Assembly: GCA_021613335.1 (NCBI GenBank)
Contig: JAJTWR010000299.1
Coordinates: forward strand, 1,785,001 to 1,849,000
Length of the DNA stretch: 64,000 bases
Reading direction: 5' to 3'
From: Whitmania pigra
Lineage: Eukaryota; Annelida; Clitellata; Hirudinida; Haemopidae
Shown here: piece after piece, positions 42,001 to 54,489 of the stretch
Layout of the letters: every line of letters starts with the position of its first letter
Numbering within the stretch: the first letter of the stretch is position 1
The notes under the pieces: model-generated
The model's database searches: none
What the model was told of the DNA's origin: nothing
What the model saw: only the letters and a program-made list of their open reading frames with translations
Program-made: the position numbers and the translations under genes

Positions 42001-45000
42001 AAAATTATGTAAAGTAATGCTGTAGATTTTTATTGCCGCATTAAATGGCATTTTGTTAACATATTATAAAATTTATTGATGGATCCTTCTCTGACGTAAA
42101 TGCAATTTTTAGACACTTCTACGATTCGGAGCAAATCCGGACCTCCGAGATGAGGATGGAAAGTCTGCATTGGACAAGGCACGAGAGAGGGGAGATGAAG
42201 GTCACAGGGAAGTCATGCAGATCCTTCAATCCCCGGGAGAATGGATGATGCCCTCGGAATCGGCAGGTTCTTCTGCAAGTCAGGAGCGTGCTACGAGCGT
42301 TTCCACAGTTGACGATGGACAGCAAGGACATGTTGATAATGATCCTGAGATGATTCCTGTTTACATGAAGAAGCTGATTCCTGTCTTTATTCAAGTATTC
42401 CAGTCTGCTATGTTACAGCCAGTCAGGTAACTATTGATTTTCAATTTACTTGATATAATAAGATTATTACTTATTTTTATAAATTCATTATTAGTATTTT
42501 AAATTTCTTTTTGTCAATAATCTGTTGGAAGCAATTTCTGTACCATATTATAGTATTAACTTCTTTTAATTGATTTGATGATTGCTCATACATATTCTAA
42601 TTTAATATGCTGTTACTTGTTACCTATGACTGCATGGCATCGATTTTATTCTAGGATTTAGATGTTTGTTGCCATAATTCTTTCATGTCAATTACGTCAG
42701 AAGTTGTGGCAAACAAAAGCGATGTAAATGACAATCTTAATTAATACTCCTAAATTCAATTGACATGTTCAGGAAAGGCAGCTTAGCTCTTCTGAAGAAG
42801 ATGGTTATTTACATACAGCCTGCTCTTCTGGAAGAGATCATCAAACCTGATGCATCTCTCAGCACTCCCAGCGTGGCTGCCCAACTTGCTGAAGTACTAT
42901 CAGTTGTCTTGAATACAGAGGTTAGTCAAGTTTATTTTAAAAGACAATGTTGATATAAAATATTTGATATCCAAACAAATTTAGAAAAATTAAAATTACT
43001 GAATCTTGGATAAATAATTACCTCAGGAGGAGGAAGAGAACCATTATGCTGCCCTGCAGATAATCCAGGAGTTGATGAAGAAAACATCAGATGGTTTTAT
43101 AGATCAGTTTGTGCAACTGGGCATATTCAATAAGATTCAGAATATGGCACAGAGTGAAGCATCAGAAGATAAGGGGTCTGGAGGCATTATTGCTAATGAG
43201 GTTTGGGATTAACAATCATTTTCTTAAGTGGCTATTAGGAATTTAATAATGACGATGGTGGTGAGTAATGGTTGTCCATAAAGGATGTAAACTAATTATC
43301 TCCTGATGTTGATGGTTAGAGGATGTTGGGTAGGATTGGCTGCTACATTTGGTCATTTGAGTGTCATTCATATTCAATGCTTTCAATGTACATGGCACAT
43401 CTTCTACATTTTTAGAAAGCTAATCCTTTCAATGTAGGAATAGCTTGATTTTTATTTTAAGCATCCAGTTAGCTAAATAATAAAGTTAGAATTGTGATGA
43501 AAATAAATTTGAAATGTGATGATGGTGATGATGTTTGCAGACTCCCTCTGCCTCAGCACCTATATCCGAAAGTCAGATCTCCCAGCAGCCAGCCGAAGAT
43601 GCCTACGAAATGCTTCCGAGCAAACCGTACGTGTGGAAGGACTGGTGCTTGGTGAGAGGTCGCGATTGCATTTACCTCTGGTCCGATGCCGCTGCTCTCG
43701 AACTATCCAACGGCAGCAACGGATGGTTCAGATTTATTTTGGACAACAAACTCGCCACCATGTACTCGAGTGGCAGCCCCGAAGGTGGATCAGATAGCTC
43801 AGGTAGACTTCTGTCATTCATATTGTCTGCTATCCAGATGATATAAATTTGATAGGATTATTTATAATTTATTTTTCACTTGTTATCTATTTTTATAGGT
43901 TTATGTTAGCTGATGGCACATCTAGTGCTATCCAAAATTCATTGTCATTCATTGTGTTTATTCCGATGCGATTGCAGAAAACAGGACGGAATTCCTGGAG
44001 AAATTGCAGCGTGTGAGAAATCAGGTGAAATCAAATCTTCAGACTCAATCCATACTTTCGAGTACCAATTCTCCGAGGATAGTGGTTGGCAATTGGACAT
44101 TTTCCTGTAAAAAGGAAGGGGAACTGCACATACAGAATTCAGATGGGCAGCAGGTATTAAACATTTGTTTTCCAATGAACTGGACTTTTTTCAAATTTAT
44201 TGTTTTATAATTTAGGCAACAATTCTTAAAGAAGACCATCCTGGCTTTTTGTTTGAGTCTAACAGAGGCACGAAACACTCGTTCACTGCTGAGACGACAC
44301 TTGGTCCTGACTTCACTTCTGGTTGGTCAGTCCACAAGAACAAGAAATTTCTCTCAAAACTCGAGGAGACCAGACAGAAAGTAACTTTAAATAGTTCTTG
44401 ATTTGTGTTTCTATTTGCAAGGGTCACGATGCTCCAACCTACATTTATTTGTTTAGAAATATGAGTTATTGAGGTTTCTGAAACAACTGAATTGCTTTGG
44501 TTGCTGAATAAGCCTCTTTTTTTTTAGCCTTCTTCTTCCATATATTTGCAATCGTTCTTGTACCCCTACGATCAGGTGAGGGCACTCGCTCAAGACATTT
44601 ACCAGATGCACTTCCAAGCAGTTCAATCCATCCCCAGAGGTGTTTTGTCCAGGCTCCACAACATCATTAAGAAGCTGGAACTGGCTTGCAACTTGCAATC
44701 TAAATCCGTAAGTCGCAAGTTGTTGTTTACGAAAAGAAAGCAGTTTGTTTGCTAATTTGCAGTTCCTTTTGTTTGCTCAGTTGTTCTTGATCAATTGATG
44801 GTCAGAGAATGATGATTGCTTTTGTATTCTTATTTTACTGCTAAATGCTGAATGAAGCAGTTGTTTTTAAATTTCTTTCTTTTTGTTTGTATTATGTGTT
44901 TGACTATTTTGCATATTAAGTAATTAATACGACTTAATTTTTAGTCGAATGCTTGAGTGATGTAACAATTTTAAAATATTTAAAGATTTCTGAATGATAA

Positions 45001-46786
45001 AGTAGATAATATTGTGATGAGAAGATTGTTTTGCAGTTAAAATTTGCATCACTGAAGTTATTATGAACTTTAATGTTTTCAATTTATTATTTAACTATCC
45101 TGTTGTATCTTCTTGGAGGAACATAATGCTTAACAAGCAATGGTCATTACTAGTTCACCACATTTTGCTAAATTGATGCTATACAAATGTTAGGGTGGTT
45201 ATTGTGCTTTTGTGTCTGGTAGTGGTGTGTGAAGGACAAAAATAATGTGCTCAACAATGTTTGTATTTATTTTTATTTTATATTTATTTTTTTATTTTTA
45301 TATAGATTTATTTTCAAACCGTGCTATGCATTTGTAGTAATTGCATTTGTAACATTTGTATATATCTGAATGTTGTAATGACAGATTATTGTTTTTGTGC
45401 ATTAGAATATCTGGGAGGGAGAACTAATGAGTTCCTTTGATGAAATTCTGTCTCTCTTGAGAGATGAACAGACGGTCTCTGCTTATGAGCTATGCACAAG
45501 TGGTCTCATTCAAGCCCTTCTTACCACACTTGATGTAGGTTTAATGTTCTTTTGAAATACAAAGTAAACAAATATTTTTTACGTTAAAATGCATTATTAT
45601 TTTAATCATCATATTCAAGCCTTAAATATTATTACTAATATTGTAATTTTAGTAAACATTTGATTTACTTTGATATCAGCTTCACAGTGGCGACGAAGTC
45701 AGACAACAGCATGCAGTGAAACGGGCAGGCATGTTTAAGAACATCTTCAAGGATAAGAAAGATGGGTGAGATTGGGAATATAATTTGATCAATCATTTAT
45801 TTATTTTTATCAATTTTCCAATAATTTTCTGATCGCCAGGACCATTCCGCCGATGACAGCACTGGTGAGAAAATTGGTGGCCGTATTAGAATCCATTGAA
45901 AAGCTTCCGGTCTACACTTATGATCTGCCAGGCACAGCTTATGGCTTGCAGGTTTGCACCGTCATATTAATCTATAGCGTTCTAAATCACGCTGCATTTC
46001 GGAGATGAAGCAATAACATCATTAAATTCTTTGTCCCTTTTCTAATGGAGTGGTGTGTTTGTTGCTCGATCCTTTCAGATTTTAACGAGACGACTACGCT
46101 TCCGTCTGGAGAGAGGTTCCGGCGAGACGAGTTTGATCGACAGGACTGGTGGATGCCTGAAGATGGAACCTTTGGCTACTGTTGCTTCGTTGGAGAAATA
46201 TCTCCTCAAGATGGTTGGTCAACAAACAATTTTATATGAGTCAATGCACGAACTGTAATTTATTGACTATGGAATATAAACCCTACAGGTGGCCAAGCAG
46301 TGGTATGACTATGAGAGGCCAAGCTTAAACTTTGTTAAGATTCTTCAGGACCCTGGATTCAAAGGGATCGCTTTTGTGCACCACAAGGATTTTGATGAAA
46401 ATGGATTAATCTATTGGATAGGCACAAATGGAAGGTAATTGATACTTGAGTTTAACTGATTTAAACAACATTGTATTTAATATTCATATATTTGCAAGAA
46501 GTATTTGTTAGGATTATTTTAAATTAATTAATATCCTGCTTTTGATTTTAAATTTTTCAAAAGAGCTGTAAAATTGTAATTCTTATTTCAGGACAGTTAC
46601 TGATTGGGTGAACCCTGCCAGCTATGGCCTGGTTATTGTGTCTTCTTCAGAGGGCAGAACTCTTCCATATGGAAAGTTGGAGGATATACTGAGCAGGGAT
46701 GCTTCTGCTGTCAATTGCCATACAAATGATGAAAAGTTAGCATTCAGCTCTGCTTAGGTCATTTTTTCCTTGCCAATACCCTATTA

Positions 46787-46817
<31 letters not shown>

Positions 46818-49800
46818 TTGTTTTTGATTTATATTACAATCCCCTAACAATGAAAGTTGAAAATATGTTTTCTGCTTTAATTTTTCTATTAAAAATTTAC
46901 CTTTATGATTTAATTTGAAGGAAAGCATGGTTTGCCATTGATCTGGGAGTTTGGCTAATACCAACCTGTTACACATTGAGGCATGCCAGAGGCTATGGGA
47001 GGTCAGCTCTCAGAAACTGGCAACTTCAGGTGTCTAAGGATGGACTTAGCTGGACAACATTGTACAACCATGTTGAGGATAACAGCCTTACTGATCCTGG
47101 GTTAGTCCCATTGTGTTCTTAGTTGATGCCGGTCATGTTAAAATTTATTATTTTAAAAATAATTATTAATGGCTGCCATTTTAGTTGATGAAAGAATTTG
47201 CTTTAAACAGATCAACAGCATCTTGGCCTCTTGATCCCCCAAAGGAGGAGAAACAAGGATGGAGGCATGTTAGGATCCAACAAAATGGAAAAAATGCAAG
47301 TGGTCAAACACACTTTTTATCCCTCTCTGGTTTTGAGCTTTATGGCACAGTCACCGGAGTGTGCAGTGATGTGGGTGAGCAAAATGTGCAATCTTTTTGG
47401 ATAATGTAATTGCGTGGCATGCATGATGAGCTAGCACGCTGACCGAGAAGCAATAAATGCTATCAGTTAAATTTAACAAAATTAATCATTCAAGAATTCA
47501 TAGATTGCCACTAGAACATTATAATTTAGGAATACGTTTTTTTTATTACTTAATAAATTACTCACAAACCACTTTGATTTGTAAAAATTGCTAAAATGTA
47601 ACTCCTTTCAAGGAAAAGTCTTGAAAGAATCTGAAGCTAACATTCGCAGGCAAAGGCGTTACTTAAAGTCTCAGATACTCAAAAGTCTTGTGCCCGGAGC
47701 CAGGGTTGTGAGAGGTCTCGATTGGAAGTGGAGGGACCAGGATGGAACTCCACCTGGTGAGGGAGTCATTACAGGGGAACTCCACAATGGTACAACAATT
47801 TGTTATCCTATAATTAAATTACTTTTACTATTTTCTTCTTTGATGAAGTGCAACAAATCTCTCTAATGTAAGGAGGTTCTCCAGAAGAATGGGATATTTT
47901 TTAAGTGATTGATTTTTCTAGGCTGGGTTGATGTTGCTTGGGATGCCGGTGGCTCGAATTCCTACCGCATGGGAGCTGAAGGGAAATTTGACCTCATGGT
48001 AGTTCGGCCTCAGGATGCAAAAGAAACCAATCCATCATCGTCCGCTCCTTCAAGTTATGGAGCACGTGTCAAGATTTCCTCTGCTTGGAGGGACAATAAA
48101 AAGTCATTAGCAGTAAGACAGTGCTACTTGATTTAAAAGAATTAATTTCTGTTCTACATTATGTAATTTTATTCTGTAACATGCTCATTATACCCTCTTT
48201 TAGCCAAGCAGCATGCAGAACACTCTGGTGAGTCGCAAAAGCAATTCAACTCCGAGTCTCAGTGAAAATGCAGAAATCAAGTCGGTACCGGCGCCACTCG
48301 ATCAGGTTGCTTCTGCTGAAAATCTCACTTCCACGGCAGCAGCAGCCACAACTTCTCAGCCACCAGATGCTGCCAATCTGACAGTAGAAAGCTTGAGCAT
48401 TGAGGCCCATGAAGACAACGTTGAATTAGTTTCTGATTCGTCTGTGGCTACTCCTCCATCCGTGCTTACCTTCCTTCGAGAAGAATCTGAGAGCAGCCAA
48501 GAAGGTAATCAACAACAGTTTGGCAATGCGGATGCGGTTACAGTGACCGTCGAGGCCGTCGAGGATTCGTCTCGGGGCACCTCCGGCGATGCCGAAGCGC
48601 CTGGAATTGCGTTGCCGGATGTCACTCCTCAGACCAACGTGACGGTAACCCTCAATCCGATTCCTGTCACTTCTTCCGGTGTAGCTACGTCTGCTCTCAA
48701 ACCAAACCTGATGAGGAAGCTATTTTCTGTTGAACATCTTCTAGAAGGCAACAATCGCTTTGCCTCGTCGTTGTTCAACTCTCAGTCGAACAAAGCTATC
48801 AGGAAATCCAGCAACACTCTCAACAATTCTGGAGGTGCCAGCAGGAGTGATAGTGCCAGTGGTACTGCATCCTCCACCTCAAATGCCAGACTTGACACTC
48901 TGCAGCATCAACTGGGCTCCCTCTTCAAGTGTCACGCTGGAAAGGTTGGTGAAGTGAAGAAGAACAACAATCAGTCTGCTCAGCAACAAGAGGTTTGTTT
49001 CATTATTCAAAGGTTAATCGATGTTAAGTTTTGTTATTTTTTTAAGATTTGTTGTGTATTGCTACTTAATTTATGTGTAAATCTCACAATATGATAGTAA
49101 TTTATTGATATTATATGAGTTATTGTATTGATACCCTAAATAATACCCTGAATAATATTCCGTAGTTTTGTTTAATGATTTAAATCGTTGTGTACAGATG
49201 AGCGTCAGTGTTCCAAATCTGACATCCTCTGTGGATCAGACAGTGAGTCTGTTTGAATCATTTTCTGCTGTTGTGAAGCGAAACATTGGAAACAATGTCA
49301 AGGACATTGTAGCCAACAGTGAAGATCCATGCAGCAGCCTTGTCAGATTTGCTCTCACTGCTCAATTGCCAGGTATGAATAGACGTAAATGTTTCTATAT
49401 ATATATGTAAGTGGTCATTGAATAACCCTTCAATTTGTTATGTAACAGTGATGGGCACCAATCAAATCAAATCTCAATGGTCAAATCTCAAATCATTTGT
49501 AAAATGATTTAAATCTCAACTACCAAATCTCAAATAGAATCAAAAAATTCCAAATAGAATCAAATCCCAAACGCCCAAATACCAAATCAAATCAAATCTT
49601 CCGAAAATTTCTTGCTGCCCTATCTTCGCAAATTTTTTCGAGCAAAACACAATGAATTTAACAGCCAACATTTTTACAGTTTTATTATTTTTTTTTATTT
49701 ATTTATTGAAACCAAAAAGAGGTGTCTGATAACCAGTACATATAGATAATCAGTACATATTACCGTTTAAAAAAATCATTCATACACCAATAGCTATCCG

Positions 49801-52800
49801 TCATTTGGTTATCTATAAACAATTTCGCTAAAATCCCATATTTCCTGCTATCTAACTCGGACATATTTAAAACGCGGTAAAGCTACAAGTAGAACAAAAG
49901 CATGTAACCTACAACAATGTTTATGTAAAGGGGAGGACGCCAAAGATATAGAATTCTTAAATTTTTAACCATTTTTACAAAATTAAAAATATATAACCAT
50001 CTTTATTTCAATGATTTGCTTTTTCAAATCAAAAAAAGGCAAATCTAATCGAATCAAAATCACTGAGGCAAAAATCGCATTCAACAATGTTCAAATCAAA
50101 TCGCAACCTTGCCTAAATCACGATTCAAATCATTTCAAATCGCAATCGCGATTTATTTTGCCCATCACTGTTATGTAATAAATAAATAAAAATAAATAAA
50201 ATAAGTGCTGGAGTTATATTTTTAGTTAAAATTGTTAACTATAATTACTGTGTGTTTAGGCATGAAAAAAATTAGTATTTTTTAATTACTTATGATTTAT
50301 GGAAATATTTATCTCAGATTAATTTGTTATAACTTTTATAATGCAAAATCATTGTGTGAAATGATAATGTGATAACAATCACTGCTCAAGGATCGACAGC
50401 TCTGGCTGGGAGTCTTCTTTCGGCAGCTCAGAGTTTTCCAAACCTGACTTCTGGCACCACGAGCACAACTACCTCCACCCTGACTCCTGCCTCCACCAGT
50501 CAAACCATGAGTGGACAAGTGGCTGCCTGGAGTCGTGCCCTCACCATGAGCCTGGCATCGAGTGACAGCGACAATGACTTCCTGGAAATGTGCCGTGCGA
50601 GGACTTTCCTCGCCGAACTGGAGGACGACGACGAATTGCCAGAAGCTGACGATGAATGCGATGAAAATGAGAACGAGGAAAGCAATGACAAAATGGAAGA
50701 TGATTACGATGACGTTGGGGTATGGATCGAATTTAGTTGATGTTTTACAAAATGTCCAACTGATAAATCTTGTGGTTGACTGATGATATTTAACAATGTT
50801 CAGGAGGATGATGATGGAGAATCTGGGATCGAAAGCACTGGTAGAAAGAAAGCCTGGGATGACGAGCTCATCCTAAAGCGACAGTTTTCTTCCATGGTTC
50901 CTGCATTTGATCCCAGGCCCGGTAGAACGAACGTCAACCAGATCCAGGACTTTGAGATTCCACCTCCGGGATCGGAGTTGCCTTCTTCATCCACTGCTCA
51001 GTGGCCTCAGTCAAACATTGAGAGTGCTCCACACCTCCAGCTAACTATAAAGAATTTTCCTGGCCAAAATGTTTGTCAATGGTTATTTCAACCTCTATTA
51101 CGTTATATTGTTTGTATTTAGTCCTATTCCTTGGTTCTACAGGGTTCTACACCAGACCTAGAAATTCCACTAACTGACAACAGTGCTTCCATATTCAAAT
51201 ATGTCCAGCAACTGGTTGTGCAGACTTCTCCAACAAACAGACAAGAAAGGCTTAAAAGAATTTGGGAGCCAACGTATATGTGAGTATCTACATCATAGTC
51301 ATTCAAATTTTATCCAGCAAATAAATCTCATTTAATCACACAAAACATTTTTTGGCCAGCATAACATACAAAGAACAAAAAACAGAGGCAGGCAATCCAC
51401 AAGGCAACCTATCTGTGAGCTCCAATTGTTTGTTTTTTAATTTATAACGAATTCTTTTACCACTTAAAACAACTTGGACTAATTTCCATTACAATGACTT
51501 TGATTTCTTAGCATGAGCTCAGAGTGAAAATGTTCTTTGTTTTTTTATGTTGTTGCATGGTTTGAATGAATGTGCTATTTTTACCCTCCTTTGGAAGATT
51601 CGGACATCATTTAAACATCACAGAATTAGGTTTCCTTGTTAGATCCACAACAATTGCTTTATAGTTGGTTTTCTCCAATTTATTGATGCAGTATTTAAAT
51701 TTTTTTATGTCAACATTCTCTGTATAAATCTGTATTTTAATTTTTGTATGTCAACATTCTCGTAAATCTGTATTTGTCTGCTACTTGCCGAGGTGTGCTT
51801 CTTGACCGCAAGGAAATTCCAAATCTTTTTAAAGCTTTAACCAGTCTCATAGTTCCATTAAACATTCCAACTAAGTGAAGTCTTCTTGCTCACGTACTCG
51901 TCTTTACAGGGCTGGTGGCCACTGTCTTATGTCAAGTGCCATCTAGGTAGCAAGCTCTTGTCTAAAAGCCAGCTGGTTAAATTCCTTCAGTCCACCGCCG
52001 ATATCAGCTTCTTGAGGCGCTGGAAACTGGCAGGCACTCTGAGGAGCATCAAAAAGTGTCGCAACTGTTTGCAACTGACTGAAGCCTATAAGGTCAGTCA
52101 GTTCAAAATCATCATCGTCATCATTTCTTTCCAGTTGCTTGTTGCTACTGTCTGGCCTAATGATTGCTTTTTTGTGCTGTGCCTGCTCATGCCTTTGGTC
52201 GCATTTTGGCAGTCCCGTAAGAGTCATGTTTTGACGTAAACTATCTTCTCAGATTTGTTCTTATTTTGCACCTTTTAAAAAAAGAATTCAATTAGAATTT
52301 TTCTGGAAGTGTTATCTCATAGTCTGCATGTGTTGTTTGAAATTCATTTTATTTTGATTCTTTGTGCCTAATTTATTTAAGAGTTGCTGACGTTCCCTTG
52401 TGTGCATTGGCTGCTTATACAAATATTTAGGCTATGTCTTGAATGCATAAGTGTCTGAATATTATTCATTGAATTATTTTAATAATTAAGTGCATGGGAT
52501 ATTAATTCATTTTGCATGAAAATCCACTAGCCATGTTACAGCCGCTTAAATAAAATTAAAATGTCAATTGTTCTTCACTGGGGGATCTAACAAAAGATTT
52601 TCTAAATATATTATAAAATATATGGCTAAAAAATAATTTATAAATATCCATTTTAATTCAGATAAAATAATTGAATGAAAAAGTCATCTTGACATAACAT
52701 TGACGGTGGAGCTTTTTTTAACTAATATAGACAACAGGAAGTGTTATTTCAGCTTTTGTCAACATCTATAACTCATTAATTGACAGAACTTTCTGGATGT

Positions 52801-54458
52801 CACCAGTCAAACATCTGCTAATCAGCCTCAATGTGCAGCCAACCAGAACAAAGCAACAGAACAGCAGGCAGGGGCACCTTGTTCAGTGGATGATGTTCTC
52901 TATTTGTTGAAGCTTCTCAACTTTATCACTTCCAATGAATGCTTCTGCTCTAGAGATGGAGGTTATTAAGTTAAACATTAAGCATGCATTTAATTAAGGA
53001 ACTAATTTATTTACATTTTAATGATTTCATCAATGTAATGTAATTTATTAATTATTAATATGCCTTAATATTTACTTAAAATTACACCAGGTGATCTAAA
53101 ATCAGAGCCATCCCAAGTTTCTGCAGAGGACTTTTTTAGCAAGAAAATTACGAACAAGTTGGTCCAACAGGTCCAGGTTGGAATAATAAGAACCTATTGT
53201 AGACATCTCTTTAAATATCAATTAGTTTTCCAAAGTTAATTACTTCACTACTTAATGAAATGGCATAAATGTATTTTCATCTTTTGTTATCATTTGTGTA
53301 AATACTTGTGATGCAATACTTTATGATGAACATTGTCTTGTTTTAAAGGATTCACTGGTATTGGCCAGTGATGCACTGCCAGAATGGTGTGAGAAACTGA
53401 CCATGTTCTACCCGATGTTGTTTTCCTTCGACACAAGACTCATGTTCTTCTCCTGCACTGCATTTGGAACCTCAAGGTTGATGTTGTTGTTGTTGATGGT
53501 CTTAAGTGTTACACCTTCAATGATAGTTGATATTATGTTGTTGATGGTCTTAAGTGTTACACCTTCAATGATAGTTGATATTGTTGTTGTTGATGGTCTT
53601 AAGTGTTACACCTTCAATGATAGTTGCTAGTTGGTCTACATTCACAGCAATTACCTTGGCATCACTTTAATTTTCTGACATTTGTTTATGAATATGTACC
53701 CACGATAATTTTTCGGTTGTTGATAATTTAACCGACTTTATTGTAAAAATTTAGCGTAACTCTTGTTTTTATAATGATTTAAAACAACCTTCAGTAACGA
53801 TTATGTTGATAATGGTGATTAATATTTTGTTCAGGGCCATCGTTTGGCTGCAAAACAAGAGGGATGCCCAGCTGGACAGAAACAGAACTGGTATGAGAAG
53901 GGATGACACTCAGGATTTCAGGATAGGAAGACTGAAGCACGAAAGAGTCTCGGTGACAAGAGATGATTCTCTCTTGCAGTGGGCAATGCAAGTCATGAAA
54001 CACCATGCGCATCGGAAGTCTGTTCTTGAGGTTGATATTGATCTCTCAGATATTTTATAAGTGGATTTTAGAGACCTCAATTTATTCGTATTTATTTTGT
54101 ACTTAGCTGATTTTTTGAGTGCCTTATCTGAACAGGATGTGAAGGTACTTCTTAATCAATCCACCATTTATATAGCTGGTGGTGAGAGCTGGGTTGCGAA
54201 CATGACGCGTAACGACTGTTGCTTTCACCGTCGTTCGCAGGCATTCAGCCCTCTAAGCCAACTCGTGCGGCAAATTCGTTAAATACTCTTTGTTGCTGAC
54301 TAATTTGTTGTATTTTGACTAAGTTGAATTGGACTTTTTATTAATTTTTGTTCATTCAAGTTATTTATTTTACACTCTAACCAATCAGTAAATGTTAACT
54401 TCTATTATTATTTTGTATTTTATTTTCTATTCATGTTCAGCACAATCTTGTTTTCATC

Positions 54459-54489
<31 letters not shown>

